A stretch of DNA of 64,000 nucleotides from Perca fluviatilis (GCF_010015445.1 NC_053133.1:5026192-5090191), one strand, 5' to 3'. Positions 1 through 11,922 are shown, counted from the stretch's first letter. The notes: a model not told the origin generated them from the letters alone. Numbers and translations are program-made.

Positions 1-148
1 AAAGAAGAGGGGAAATCATAATAATGATTGCTGAATCAATATTCAGGAAATGCATTTAAAAGGCATTTTTAACATTTAAAATTATATATTAATGGGCATG
101 TGCTGTGATATGCCTCCAGAAATTGTACATTTCCCTGAATGTATATTT

Positions 149-152
<4 letters not shown>

Positions 153-210
<58 letters not shown>
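153..210. repeat. (AT)n microsatellite followed by (AC)5
   Basis: An uninterrupted AT dinucleotide run (153-200) passes directly into five AC units (201-210). Open frames across it are microsatellite translation only. Confidence 0.97.
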
Positions 211-399
211 CACACAGCACAGACTGGTGTGCTGCTGCAAAACGCAGCACCATTTTTTTTATACAGTATAATCAAACAAATTAGTTCTCTGCATGCGCTG
301 CCCCCTCCCTGCTTCGGTCTGATCCATGTGTTGATTTCTCTGCTTGTGTTGCGGGTGGGAGGGTGGAGGGTGGAGGGTAATGGAGTGTGCGTGGCTATT

Positions 400-588
400 G
401 TCACACGGCGGTAGCTTCCGGCCTGACCTCCCTAACCCCGCGTCTCCCTTGTGTGTGCACACCCTTACACCTGCCCCACCCCCACCCCCCCCCTCCACCC
501 CCTCCCTCCCAGATCTCCTTACGCCCAGGTTAGGGCCGAGCCGGAGCGGTGATGGCGGCAGCAGTAGCAGCAGCAGCAGGGAAACCAA
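400..588 (+). promoter_or_regulatory. Candidate GC-rich promoter / 5' UTR
   Basis: The base composition changes here from AT-rich flanking DNA to GC- and C-rich sequence containing CpG dinucleotides (for example around 409-440 and 529-548). It leads directly into an ATG-containing segment that ends in a strong splice donor at 650. No TATA box is obvious, which fits a CpG-type vertebrate promoter. The transcription start cannot be placed from sequence alone. The alternative is a chance GC-rich patch. Confidence 0.4.
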
Positions 589-605
589 ATGTCCCCGCCG
601 GATGA
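552..605 (+). CDS. Candidate upstream ORF (17 codons) overlapping the first-exon ATG
   Basis: An ATG at 552 has G at -3 and G at +4, a better vertebrate start context than the ATG at 589, which has C at -3. It encodes an alanine-rich peptide beginning MAAAVAAAAGK and stops at TGA 603-605, overlapping the main candidate frame by 17 nt. If transcribed it could act as a translational uORF. The alanine run comes from a GCA/GCAGTAGCAG repeat. It could instead be the true start if splicing removes the stop, but no donor is seen before the stop. Confidence 0.25.
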   Translation: MAAAVAAAAGKPNVPAG

Positions 606-649
606 CAACTTCCAGGAGACCGGGGCAGCGCTGCCAGGCCGCGGCCCAG
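589..649 (+). CDS. Candidate first coding exon, product not recognised
   Basis: The segment opens with ATG at 589 and reads MSPPDDNFQETGAALPGRGP plus one base of the next codon. It then meets CCCAG|GTAAGA at 649/650, a near-consensus vertebrate 5' splice site, implying a phase-1 intron. The surrounding block is GC-rich and the start of the putative intron is G-rich. The frame stays open beyond the donor only through low-complexity sequence (G-rich, then CTT repeat), so the continuation is not coding evidence. I do not recognise the peptide, and no downstream exon was identified. The stretch could also be wholly 5' UTR with the donor real. Confidence 0.35.
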
Positions 650-657
650 GTAAGATG

Positions 658-697
658 CTTGGTGTTGGGGGGTGGGGGAGGGGGGTGGTTTGGGGCC
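658..697 (+). other. G-rich tract at start of putative intron 1 (G-quadruplex candidate)
   Basis: Four or more runs of three or more G separated by one or two bases lie 10-45 nt downstream of the splice donor. The non-template strand, and the nascent RNA, could fold into a quadruplex. G-quadruplex motifs at the 5' ends of first introns are a known property of vertebrate genes, which mildly supports the exon call. Confidence 0.5.
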
Positions 698-791
698 ACG
701 CCACACTCCCTTCTCCCCCCCTGTCACCTCCAGAGTTTTGTGTACAGATCCAAGAGAGAGTGAATGGAGCTAACCTCAGCTTTTACACACC

Positions 792-851
792 CTTCTTCTT
801 CTTCTTCTTCTTCTTCTTCTTCTTTCTTTTTTTTTTTTCCTTCTTTTTTTC
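792..851. repeat. (CTT)n microsatellite and T-rich tail
   Basis: About eleven CTT units (792-824) run into a T-rich tract. Poly-Ser, poly-Phe and poly-Glu frames here are repeat translations, not genes. Confidence 0.95.
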
Positions 852-1245
852 TGTTTGTCCCCTCCACACACGCTGCTGGCTCGGATTTGAAAAATGCCAC
901 CGTTGTCGATTTTCTCCTTTTTGCAGAGGAGCCATTGATGGAACCCTGCCTCACGCTGCAGCGAGGCGTCTTCAATCAATGCGACTGCCCCACTTTCTCT
1001 AGATGTGTATGTGTCCCAATGCCACTGGAGCCTGAAGGGGGGCTGCTGATGGCAGCAGCGATGGCCATGGCGGTGATGATGCGATGGCAGTGGCGCTGCT
1101 CTCATGCTTTCTGGCTTAGCTCCCCTTGTTATCTGAAAGACTCTCTTCGGTGACGGGTATTCTTGGGTGGATAATACGGATCACGTTGTTATTGCTTAAG
1201 AATACGCGTAGTCGAGGAGAGTCCTCTCTTCGCTCGACACCAGCA

Positions 1246-1327
1246 ACACCCCCCACACCCCCACCCCCATCCCCCGACACCCACCCACCTCACCTCACCT
1301 CACCCCGACCACCCACCCACCCACCCA
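1246..1327. repeat. C-rich simple repeat
   Basis: Degenerate CCCCCA, CCTCA and CCACCCA units give a strongly strand-asymmetric C-rich tract. The 1328-2440 stretch that follows has no recognisable gene, only a C-rich patch near 1970-1995 and a G-rich patch near 2240-2270. Confidence 0.85.
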
Positions 1328-2445
1328 ACGGAGGACTGTCAGGATGGGTAAAGAGCCACGCCCGCCACTCTCCACCCTTCCAAAAAGAGAAACTCACCTC
1401 TTCTTTGATCTGTACTGCATTGCAAAGTTTTTTTTTGAGCCACGGTTCGAGGTCCAGAGTGTCCTCACGTCTGTCCCAGGGTGCATCTCTGTCAGTCTTG
1501 TCTCTGTGGCAGTGGACAGCGTTGTGTTTTTGTCTGTTCTTTCTGTGTGTTTCTGTTTGTGTGTCTGTTGGACATTCAGCTTGGAGGTTGTTGGGTCTCA
1601 CGGAGATAACTGGCTCTTTGTCTGACAACTTCTGATCACGTGTCTGCATGAACGGTGTCTGTTCCCATAATGGCGGGCCAGCATGACAGCCCGCACACTC
1701 GCACAAACATGTACAGTAGATTTACTTACAGGCCTAGTTATTGCTATGAAGACAAATGAGTTCAGTATTTTAACAAGCAGCAACCTGAATATGTGCTGGG
1801 AGTCCACTCTGACAACCGTTTGACAGTGGGACAGTTTGATCTGTGTAAACCTGTGTCACCTCTCGTCACCTCTTTTGGAACAGCAGTGGCCCTGCGGCTG
1901 TGTCTCCATCGTATTTCTAAGCCGACCGAAATCTAGTAGGGGCCCCGAGGCAATAATGAACAAGTCGGCCCCCCATTATCCCCCCCTTTCCACCCACCCT
2001 CTGTACAATGTACAATACCTGGCCCCAGGTTTTCCTCGGGTGATCATTTGATTAAACACAAATAATTCAGGAACAGAAAGTCCAGAAAGTAGATTTGGTC
2101 TTTCAGACACGGCTCCAGGATAAGGAAATAAAGCAGGCCCTTACCATATCAGTATTGTACTTTAATGGTGCATGTTCTATATCAAATTTTCAATTAACCA
2201 CAAACCAGTTTAAACAGTAATCCAGGAGCTCTGGAGCTCTGGGGGCCCCTGCAGCTTGGGGGGGCAGGGCAGTTGCCTGCATTGTGCTTAGTAAAGCACC
2301 TTAACCCCTAACCTTAACCCTACAGCTACAGGCTTTCATTTTAATCACAGAAAAAAAGAAATAGAATTTTTACCTCCGTTGTTCCTCTGTAATGAATGAC
2401 TTCTTAATAATTCACTCCGAAGAGACAGCAGGATTCTGACTCAGG

Positions 2446-2850
2446 CTGCAACAAATTCTTTTGTTTAACAAATTCTTTCTTTAAAAAAAAAAAAATTTGA
2501 TTAATCTCTCAATTATTGTTCTAATAATTCCATGAATCAATTGTTCTATAAAACGTCAGGTGATAGATTGTGTGAGAACTGCCCCGAGCCCTTAGTGACG
2601 TCATTTTGTCTTAAGTCCAAAGATGATCACCTTACCACGATATAAAACAGGCCTGCACCTAACTATTCCTTTTTATTACCCAATATATGGTATCTGGTGA
2701 TTATGTTGTCGATTTATCCATTATTAGATTATTGTAGAAAATGTTCTATGATAGTGAACGGTTACCACAGTCCATTGTGATGTATTCAGACATGTCGTTG
2801 TGTCCGAAGAACCGTCCCAAAGACAAAGACATGTAGTCATATCGAAGAGA
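2446..2850. mobile_element. Degenerate hAT-like non-autonomous repeat(s)
   Basis: The stretch starts GGCTGCAACAAATTCT and continues with ATTAATC/TCAATTATT-type sequence, a TCTATAAAACGTCAG segment and GAGCCCTTAGTGACGTC. This order resembles a common teleost hAT-type MITE. A second CTGCACCTAAC-type start appears near 2652. No clean inverted termini or target duplication could be paired, so boundaries are approximate. Confidence 0.4.
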
Positions 2851-5090
2851 GGAAAGCAGCAAATCCTCACTAACTGGAACCACACAATGCTTTTCGCTGA
2901 ATTGATGACTTAGTTTATTCAATTTGATTTGATATGGACATCACTGCAGCATTAGAACTGTTAGCATACGTTTTGCACAAGGACCAGACGCACACGCTAA
3001 TTTACAGCACCTGTCCACGGGAGGCTTGGTTTTTTTAAAAGAGGCACAGATGATGTTGTCACTGATTCCTTCTTATGTAAATCAACAAATTGAAAAAGAT
3101 TCTTTTTCATTTTCAGCAAAACAAAAATTAATAAAATGCTTCCCAAACAGTAACCATTTTATATTTGCCATTTTCGGGCCCGTGAACACAAAAAGGGGCC
3201 CAATTTAAAAAAAAAAAAATAATCAAACGAAGACCATTTGGTTTGGCTTCATTGGGATTGTTTAGGACCTGCTGATGGTCTGTGTCAGTCCTCATGATGA
3301 TGACAATTCCCAGTGTATTTTTGTTTTTGTACTTAGGCTCAATTTATGACATAAGAATAACCAAATTATTGGCTGCAGCACCCCAAAGTCTAAACATATG
3401 AGTATCTTCATATGGATCAGTATGAGTAGCCCATAACATTTGATAAGGGAGCAGTAGACAGTATTGTGCTGTATTTTCCTCTGGCTGAGCTTATTGGGTG
3501 GAACCTGAGCTGAGACCCCCACCCTGCCACAAATACCCCCCCTCCCCCTTTATGCTCCTTTTTTATGCAAATGGTGCTATGCTAAAATGACATTTATCGC
3601 AGTTTAGAGGTTTACTCCACATGCAATACTTCTGCTGCTGAGCCTCACACACGCACATGCACACACACACAGCTATGAAAACAAAATGTCCACCATGAGC
3701 GGTCAACAACTCCTTATGCACTGAGGAGCGAGGCGTCTGGATAAACAACCCCCCCCCCCCACCCCCCACACCTCCCTCCCCCCCGACTCAGGCGCTCTAT
3801 ATCCAGCGTCTTTTTTCCGATGCGCCATGAATATGGATTGCCTCTCCGTGTCTGATGGCACATTCTGAACCCTAACACCCATGTAAAATCCATTTAAACA
3901 CCTAATAGGATCAACTTGACTCACGCCGCCATGTCCTCACACATGTCACTCCTCATGATCACATGCTGGAGACATCCTCACACTGCCAGGCTAGTGTAAA
4001 TCAGTTTTTTTTAGTTTTTTTTTACGCGCCTTCCCCTATAGCAGCTATGGAATTTCGAGTGAGTCCGTTTTCGATGCCTGTTTTTGTTTGTCACGCAGGA
4101 TATTCCCAGGCAGGAGTTCATTTTAAAAGTTAGCCACAGAGTCACTCAGACATGCTCCTGATTGCAATTATACAAATCATCTTGGTCATTACCATTGCAG
4201 ATTATTCAGATAATACAATTATATGTTTAACACTTGGCTTAGCTGGTAATTACTGTTCATTTTCTTATGGAAACGAAACAAAGCGACATGTTAACATGTG
4301 TGTAGGAGGATGGAAAGTAGAGCAGTCGTGGCGTAATCGCATATGAATACAAATCACACACGCGTACGCACACACACACACATACACACAGAGTTCCTCC
4401 CTTGCATTTGTGTGTTGACTGTTAGAGATGGTGTGGCGTTTGTTCCCTGTGCGTCCGTGTGTCTCTGGGTTGCTTGTCGTTTGCTGCTGCAAGGCCTTGG
4501 CTGGCTCACTTCACCGCTGATCCACTTTATACTCGCCTCCACTGATACACTGTAGGCCTTCCACGGTTTATTACTTACCAAAAACAGGACACACTTGTCT
4601 ACCTTTAACCTAAACGTCTACGTAAACACATTAAATGCAACCCATTAACGATAAAAAAGAAAGATGCTTTTAAGCTACATCCTTGTCACCATTATTGACT
4701 TAAAAGACATCCGTTTTTGAATACTTCTTTGATGCGACAGTAACCACGCAGGCGTATAAAAAGGTGGCTCAGTGACAGTGATGTGATATAAAGTGCTGTC
4801 TTGGTGTCATCCTGTGTGTGCTAGTGTGTATCCGGATTGTCTCTGCTTGTTTCCAAACTGTTGTAAAGAGCTGCCATGCTGTAAAAAAAAAAAAAAAACA
4901 CTGTTGACACGTACTATCAAATGCAATGGACAATTTCTTCGATGATTTAATGAAGTAAGCATTGTGTGAGTATTGTAATAGCTGCTGTTGGTGCACAGAG
5001 ATGTCTAAACTGCTGCTTATCTAATGTGTCTTTCTCTGCAGTCAAAGAGCGGCTGTGGTTATGCACTAATGTATGCTGCTCTGTACTAAT
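2851..5090. other. Non-coding stretch with C-tracts, no gene seen
   Basis: No exon-like ORF or recognised repeat family. Local features are an A run (3207-3219), a C11-type tract with further C runs at 3750-3785 (G-rich on the minus strand), short AC repeats near 3645-3672 and 4369-4390, and a 16-nt A run at 4883-4898. Confidence 0.6.
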
Positions 5091-5094
5091 GGCA

Positions 5095-5100
5095 TGCTGC

Positions 5101-5141
<41 letters not shown>

Positions 5142-5149
5142 ATGATGAT
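5095..5149. repeat. Compound (CTG)n(ATG)n trinucleotide repeat
   Basis: About nine CTG units (5095-5122) change abruptly to about nine ATG units (5123-5149). The Leu/Met-run frame is a translation of the repeat and has no coding context. The 5150-5927 interval beyond it holds no recognised gene. Confidence 0.95.
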
Positions 5150-5935
5150 TGTTTTAAAGCTAGCCAGGGATGAATGCTGCATGCATTTCAATCATTTCAA
5201 CCACAGCAGTGATGAGATTGTCATTTTACCCTGTAAGTGTGCCTTTATTTCTGTCAATAACATGTGGCTGTAAATATAAATAAACCCCTCTTTTGAAATT
5301 GAAATGTGAAATGAAAGTTTAATTGACATAATAAAAAGATACGTGTGAAAAGAGGCCTTCACTCTCGCACTCCAGGCCTGTTTTAGACATCTGTCATTTC
5401 CAGGAGCAACACAGGGTTGAGATTCCAAAATTACATTTCCGATGAATAGCTGGATTCGACAGTGGATTACAGTCGTTTCTGCCTTTGCTCGTACGAATGC
5501 AGAGACAGGCCCTGTGGATATAAAAGTTGGAACCCTGAACACGTCCTCGCCAGCCGGAGGATCGGCTATGGACTGCTGCCTAAACATTTTTCTGTCTCCG
5601 CACTTTAAAAAAAAAATCCTCCTGGATCTCACTCCAGAGGCCTTTTCCCAGCGACCCGACAGACAATCCCAAAGATTAAAAACTTAAACCCATTTCCTCC
5701 TCTGCTCTGCCTCCTCACTGGGAGTAACACCAGAGTGCTTCACATCTTCTTGAGCCTGTCAGCAGCCATTTCTGAATCTGAATTCAAACGTGCAACTTTC
5801 AAAACATTACATAGGATGTTATATATTTGGACCATTTTGATCCATTTTTGCAGTACAGTTGCTTTTATGACAGGGAGATGTGACCTAGCCCCTTAGCTGA
5901 CTCTGGCACAAACTGAAATGGTGATTAATGTGCAC

Positions 5936-6340
5936 CAGGGCTGCACCATATGAGGAAAATATGTGATATGGGAGAACGTTGTTGACTATCGCAATGATGA
6001 TATTACTCGCGATTGATAAACAGATATTAAAGTGTTCTCAGTTCTGCCGCTTTCAGTGTTCTGACAAAATACAACAAGCTGCTGTTGGATTTAAAGCAAA
6101 TGAAAGGAAATAATTTCCAACGTTCTTTTTTTGAACAAATTGAACATTGAATTGAATATCAAAAGGCAGCTCAAAAAAAAAAGAAGTGAGTTACATTTTA
6201 AAGTGCAGTCTTTCTGATCAAATTTCCTTTCAACTATCAAAGAAAATCTCTGAGTGTCATTCGCTGCACAATATATATATTTTTTTGTGCCAGTTGATAT
6301 TGCGATGATGATAAAAAAAATTATATATTGTGCAGCCCTA
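5936..6340. mobile_element. hAT-type MITE with perfect 8-bp target duplication
   Basis: The left end reads CAGGGCTGCACCATAT and the right end is the inverse, ATATTGTGCAGCCCTA. The 8-mer ATGTGCAC lies immediately outside both ends (5928-5935 and 6341-6348). The TAGGGCTGCAC-type terminus plus an 8-bp duplication is diagnostic of hAT elements. The interior (about 405 bp) encodes nothing. Related TATYGCRATGATGAT motifs sit in the same orientation near both ends. The first base is C instead of the usual T. Confidence 0.85.
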
Positions 6341-6419
6341 ATGTGCACGGTCCTTGGTAAATACATAAAAATGCATAACATTTATAATATAAGTGAAAAT
6401 AAGGAATTAGGTGGCAAAC

Positions 6420-6947
6420 CAGGGGCAATTTTAGCGCTTTTAAACTTGATCCCGGCACCCCTAAAAAATAATTGCAAAAGAAAAAGTCTGTGTTAATCTA
6501 ATGTTAGCTAAAGTTAAAGCTAAGAAGTTCTGCTCCAGGAATATCAGAACAACGTGAAACTGAACCCAGAATCTAGACGCCCAGATTACTCAGAAAAACA
6601 TTAGGAGCCATTTTCAGAAAATAGTGCTTGTCAGCCATTAGTCAATATCACACAAATCTCTAATTTTCAATAGTTATTGATACTGTATTTTGGAAATGTC
6701 TGTTTTTTTCCATAGATAAATATCTGATTTCATATGTAATACCACCTCATCTTTCTAGTAATGGCCCTGTGGCTCAGCATTAAAGGAAGTTCTCTCAGAA
6801 TTGATGGTGTCTTCCTAGTTACATAATTCAGTGTTTCCCCTTCCATGATGGTCCAAAATGATGTTAAAAGCACAGAATAATGTTTTAAAAAATGAGGTTA
6901 AAAGGGTTCCAGGCACCCCTAAAGCTCTGATCCTAGAATCACCCCTG
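6420..6947. mobile_element. Probable second hAT-like MITE
   Basis: The left end CAGGGGCAATTTTAG and the inverted right end (minus strand CAGGGGTGATTCTAG, ending at 6947) form imperfect terminal repeats. Flanking 8-mers TGGCAAAC (6412-6419) and TAGCCAAC (6948-6955) match at six of eight positions, consistent with an old hAT duplication. GGCACCCCTAAA lies inside both ends. No coding remnant was seen. Confidence 0.5.
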
Positions 6948-7322
6948 TAGCCAACATATTATTATTATAAATAACAACTTCAGGAAAAATGGAAAAATGG
7001 GTGAATACATTTTTAATGGAGGTTTTGATAATTATAGTTAGTAAATAGTGACTGTTATCTATTTTACAGGGCAGTAAGTCTTGGAAACAAAAGGTGTTAA
7101 ACAGAGGCTACTGATGTATCATTTTAAAACTTGCCCTAAATGAATACTGGGATGGTGTGGGTCCATTCACCGGGTCAGGAGTGGTGGAAAATACAAGTGG
7201 AAGTAAATTCAAACCAAATGAGCATAGGAAGAGTCTGCAACACGTCATCACCTGACTACATTATTATATATATTTTCAAAAGAAATAATGTGGTTGGCTC
7301 CCTACAATGCTCTTCACAAGTT

Positions 7323-7593
7323 TTATTCAATTTCATAGCATTCGACTTTGGGAAATTTTGGGAAAAACTTCAAAAACGTGGGGGAAAATAACACACAAAT
7401 ACATCAAAAGGTGCAGAAAAAAAACGTTGGGAAAAAGTGACAAAAAGGTTGAAAAAAAGTGTCAAATACATTGGTGGAAAAGCAACAATAGTGTCAAAAA
7501 AGACGTCCAAAACGTTGAAAAAAACATTTTGTTTAAATTTTGACCCAGAAAAACAGAAAAGTTGCATAGTCGACGGGAAGATAACACAAGGGC
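7323..7593 (-). mobile_element. TTAA-type (piggyBac-like) MITE fragment, inverted relative to the 9899 copy
   Basis: The right end reads GGAAGATAACACAAGGGCTAG, the inverse of the CCCTTGTGTTGTCTTCC left end at 9899. Conceptual translations of the two copies on opposite strands share the string DGK-[IT]-TQGL and Lys-rich stretches, showing that they are the same non-coding family and not a gene. The left boundary is diverged or truncated. The 7594-8440 interval beyond it is unremarkable apart from a C-rich patch at 8047-8090. Confidence 0.6.
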
Positions 7594-8442
7594 TAGATGT
7601 GCCCCACACCAAACAGACGGGAAACTGTTTTTTTTCAAACTGTAATTACGCAACACTCACAGCAGAATTTGGCAGATTTGTTGAAATTCCCACAGAAGCA
7701 TATTGGAACCTGTTGTGAGTCGGGTAGCCTCCTTTTAAAAAATGTAATCAGAGTGATTGTTTTGCTTGACATTTGGTAAACTCTACGATGGCTGAGGAAC
7801 GCTTTCTTTTCTGACTTTGTTAGAGCTCTATGTCGACCAAACTGTAAGTGCGAAGACTATATGAGACATGTAATAATACAGTCAAAGATTTTTGGACTCT
7901 TTCGATGAAATAAAAGCATGTCAACAAACCATGCCTGGCCCTTGATGTGATTCTCATTTTTCCAGTGTGGTTTGACACTATGAGACTAGAATGGATGGAA
8001 GCTCTCCAACACTACCTACCAGGAGAATCAGAGGGCAGCCTAAGCCCCCCACCCCCAGCTCCCCACCCACCCCCACCACCATTGTTATTCACGGCAGATA
8101 GCTGATCTACTGTCGCTGCCTATTTACATCCTCTTATCGCCACGCAGCACACCACCATATTACATCCTATTTAATTTAGCCCGCAAACACCCCAAGCGTC
8201 TTAGTGCATTTTATCTCTTGTAATCCTGTTAAAACCGCAGTAATTAGAATCCCAAAAGAAACCCTGCTGGACTGAAACACACACAGTGTTAGCCACGCAC
8301 AACGCAACACATAGTATTTCATTAGAATCCAGTTTATCCACTGCTGAGATATATTTCACAAAATCTTCTTCTGTTGGAATTTCACGTTTGTTCTGGAGGC
8401 TCAACTCCAAATGTATCAACAAGATAGCAATATTACATTTGG

Positions 8443-8556
8443 TGTCATATATATATATATTAGAATCTGAATCAGAATTGACTTTATTGTCACAATGGAA
8501 TTAAAAGTACTACTCTATGTTACAAACAGAGGTTTTGGCTAAAACTGTCAAGTATA

Positions 8557-8593
<37 letters not shown>

Positions 8594-8770
8594 ATCAGAA
8601 TTGACTTTATTATCACAATGAAATTAAAAGTACTACTCTGTTACAAACATAGAGGTTTGGCTAAAAATGTCAAGTATATATACATATGTATATATATATA
8701 TATATTAGAATCAGAATTTACTTTATTATCACAATGAAATTAAAAGTACTACTCTATGTTACAAACATAA
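8443..8770. repeat. Three tandem units of LINE-tail sequence plus AT microsatellite
   Basis: Units starting near 8461, 8588 and 8705 each contain AGAATCAGAATTGACTTTAT or a close variant, then a shared CACAATG..ATTAAAAGTACTACTCT block. The first two units end in TGTCAAGTATATA and an AT array. Periods are about 127 and 117 bp. The core is the inverse of a fish LINE 3' tail. Local duplication, not three insertions, best explains the shared junctions. Confidence 0.8.
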
Positions 8771-8889
8771 AAACCCATACACAAACTAAGAACATGGATC
8801 AGAGAATGTGAAGATTGTAAAAAGCTAGAGTAAAACTAGAGCAAATAGTAAAATGGTGAAACAATTTAATAATTCAGGTTTGAATGTTG

Positions 8890-9130
8890 CAGTGTGTTAA
8901 TGTCATTATCAGGGCAGAGTTTGCATCCCGATGAAGGCTCTGCAGCTATTGGTTGGCTCTGTTTTCAGGCCAATCATTACTTATTAAGCACACTATTAAG
9001 GAGAATTGACGGTAATGATGGGAAGGATAGGACCCAGGCTCATTTCGCAGAAACGCCACAGGAAATATTCAGCTTTGTACCAATTAATTATGCATCATCT
9101 TTACTTTGTTCTCTCTGTAGACTCAACTGG
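8890..9130. other. CNE-like unique block
   Basis: Balanced-composition sequence with homeodomain-type motifs (CCAATTAATTATGCAT near 9079-9094, CTTATTAAG near 8981) and no repeat character. This is typical of vertebrate conserved non-coding elements, but conservation cannot be tested here. The following interval to 9894 shows no recognised feature. Confidence 0.25.
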
Positions 9131-9898
9131 GTGTAATGTAGCACAGCACACTTGAGTCGGCTGGAAGGAAGAAATCCTGTAAAGAAAAATACTCAACGCA
9201 GCTTTTGGAAAGGAAATATGGGAAACCATTCAATCTCATAAGATGAATATCAAACTGAAGATGTGCATTTAAACAAATACATTTGGATCTAAATGGAGGG
9301 AATGGTCTAAAAACAATACAACTTCTCGCTGTATTTTATAATCTTACACCTTACCCGACTTTATTTTCATTGAATTATCTGATTCTATAAAAAAAATTCA
9401 AATAAAAGAATTTTCATAACAGATGTTAAGTTTTTTTTTAGGTGCATTTATTGTCTCATTGGCCTTCTTTTCTTCAAAAATCTGACAGCTTTGTTGAGGG
9501 TTTTCACAGAATGCGACAGAGCAATTGTTCAAATCTTTAAAAGATAAGTCTGGTGATAGTCTATATTTTTCTTCTTGTCAAATCATTGTGCACACCCAAA
9601 CTAACAATTGATGTATCCACTAACAAGGCTAATAGATCTCCGTCCTCTGTGCCGTTAACATTGTTGTGCAAAACTGTTCAAAGACATTAGTGAGGCAACA
9701 ACACGCACAACGTTTCTTATTATGACTTAATCGAACAAAAATCAAAATGTGGATTAATCTGCCGCTGAAAATAGTTCCCAACAAATGCACTATGTCCTCC
9801 TTGTTTGAGTCACATTTGAAAAAGAGACCAGCTGATTTAGGAAATCACTGAGCCTTTAAAAAAATAAAAATAAAACAAAATCTTTTTTTTTGTTTTAA

Positions 9899-10280
9899 CC
9901 CTTGTGTTGTCTTCCCGTCGATCATGAAGTTATTGTCCATCTGGGTCAAAGTTGAATTTTTGGTGCTCTTTCCGACGTTTATGTCGCTTTTTTCGATGCA
10001 TTTGATGCTGTTTTTAAATGTTTTTGTCACTTATTTCAACGCTTTTTATATTCCTGTTCAATAAACCTAATTCATATGACATTATACCTAATTTTTCAGT
10101 TAAAAAAAAAAAGAAAGCAGAAATGATGTGTTATTTTGATAATAGTTAAGATCAGAGGATGGGTTCAATACAACATACAACCATGCATCCATGTTATTTT
10201 TTAGGCAATTTGGTTGAAAGAAACCCTGATATAAAAAACTTTGAAAACGGGTCAAATTTGACCCGAGGACAACACAAGGG
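9899..10280. mobile_element. TTAA-type (piggyBac-like) MITE
   Basis: The left end CCCTTGTGTTGTCTTCC and right end GGACAACACAAGGG are inverted repeats, flanked by TTAA (9895-9898) on the left and CTAA (10281-10284), a one-base decay of TTAA, on the right. The right subterminal region contains GGGTCAAATTTGACCCG, a perfect short palindrome typical of this fish family. TTAA targeting points to the piggyBac or Kolobok superfamily. No transposase is present. Confidence 0.75.
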
Positions 10281-10284
10281 CTAA

Positions 10285-11918
10285 AGATGTCTTCGGTGGG
10301 AACCAGTGGGATTGGAGCTGACGGCCACAGAAGAACCCAGTCCCTTAGAAATGCTGGTTATATACTACCAATTTACTTTGGAAAATCATACGTTCTGTGT
10401 GTTTAAGTAACCTTAAGCCAACCACGCAGGATGTGGACTCCTGTCTCCAATCCCGTGCTTTTGTGCCAAACGTCCACCCTGATCCCCCCAAGCCCCCCCC
10501 ACCCCCCACCCCCATTCCAAGAACGTAACACTTCCAGGACTGCAAATGTGCTCTTTGTAACATAACCAAGCAGCATATTACCTTTAAGATGTAATTGACA
10601 AAATCATTTCGCCCCTATTTAGTCACTTACGTCCATCAGCTTTTTCATTCTAAAAATCTATTGTGGTGAGGCAATCACTTAAATCTTTATATTTAACATG
10701 TTTTAATAGGGAGATGTTTTCTCTTTTGCATGACTTGTCTCTGGAACAAAGCATGTGCCCGGTGCCGTAAAGAACGACCAGCATCGTGCTCGGCACAGTC
10801 AGCAGCATCACGACTGGAACACCGAGGCGAGGAAGGCTGCTCTCCTCCCCTCACTGAATCCTGATAACCATTCTGGCTCTCTTTATTCCCCCTCCCCCTC
10901 CCCCCTCCTCACCCTGCCCAACCCACCAACCAACCAGAAGCATAATGTGCTTTCCACCAACAAGCCCTCTCTGCAGTATTAATCAATTGGAAATGTGCTG
11001 CATTTCCTCTCTTCCTGAGACAAAAACACACAGACCTGTCCTTCTGTTTCTCGTTTTCTTTTCCTTCTCTGATCCCTTCTTTCATATCGTGACTCTAATG
11101 AAGGACTCGGTGGAGCGTATACACGCATAATACCTTACAATTAATAACTATACACTACATCTCTCTTATCCATTCAAGGGTGGCTCCCCACTCCCCTAAT
11201 GTGTCTATAATGTTTCTCTTTCACTCTCTTTACCCATTTGTTTTTAGAGTCCAAATAGGGGATGAGGACTATACTAACAGTACTGTAGCCTTAATAACAG
11301 CAGGGTAAGTGGCTCTGCTATCAAACACAGGCACTCATTCAAACAAGGGCCACAATGAAATGTATCCACATCAGTGGCTCCAGGATAGGGAGCTAAGCAA
11401 TCTATTTAAAAAGCAATCTATTTCTCGCTGTCGTGGAGATTGCACAGATTGAATGGGGGAGTCGGATCCTCAGCGGACGGCCCTCTCGATCCCACCCTCC
11501 ACTCCTCTTTTATCTCACAGCTCCTCTCCAACTCCTCTGCTCTGGGCTGCTCGCAAAGCAACGAAAAAAAAAAAAAACAGGAATAAGACAAGCAATCTCC
11601 CCTCGTAATGCACAAACAAATAACCCAAAATGATCTGAGCACACATTAGAACTCCTTATAAACCCCCGTCTGTGTGTGTAACCTCTGGCTTTTACAGTCA
11701 TCATCATTTATTTGGATTGCAGGAAATACAGGACTCTGTACGGAGATCTAATCTCCAACTATGTTCTGTTCCTGAAAGCTTTATTCGTGGTTAATTGTCA
11801 ATTTGACAACCTGGGTCATTTTTTAGTAATTGTAGCCATCATTCTCATTTCTCATAAGATTTTATTCACCAACTTCATTGTTGAACGAAATGTTGGGAAA
11901 CTTAACAGTTGAAACCCA
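10285..11918. other. Non-coding stretch, no gene seen
   Basis: The stretch contains a C-rich run (10485-10514, quadruplex-forming potential on the minus strand), a pyrimidine-rich segment (10885-10920) and an A14 run (11563-11576). No ORF has supporting motifs. Some of it could be conserved regulatory DNA, but nothing specific can be claimed. Confidence 0.5.
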
Positions 11919-11922
11919 TTGA

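Noticed and set aside
2301..2332. Telomere-like CCTAACCTTAACCCTA
   Set aside because: Too short and irregular for an interstitial telomeric array. Such strings are common in fish repeats.
5073..5273. 66-codon frame with Leu and Met runs
   Set aside because: It is the CTG/ATG trinucleotide repeat with no splice or start context.
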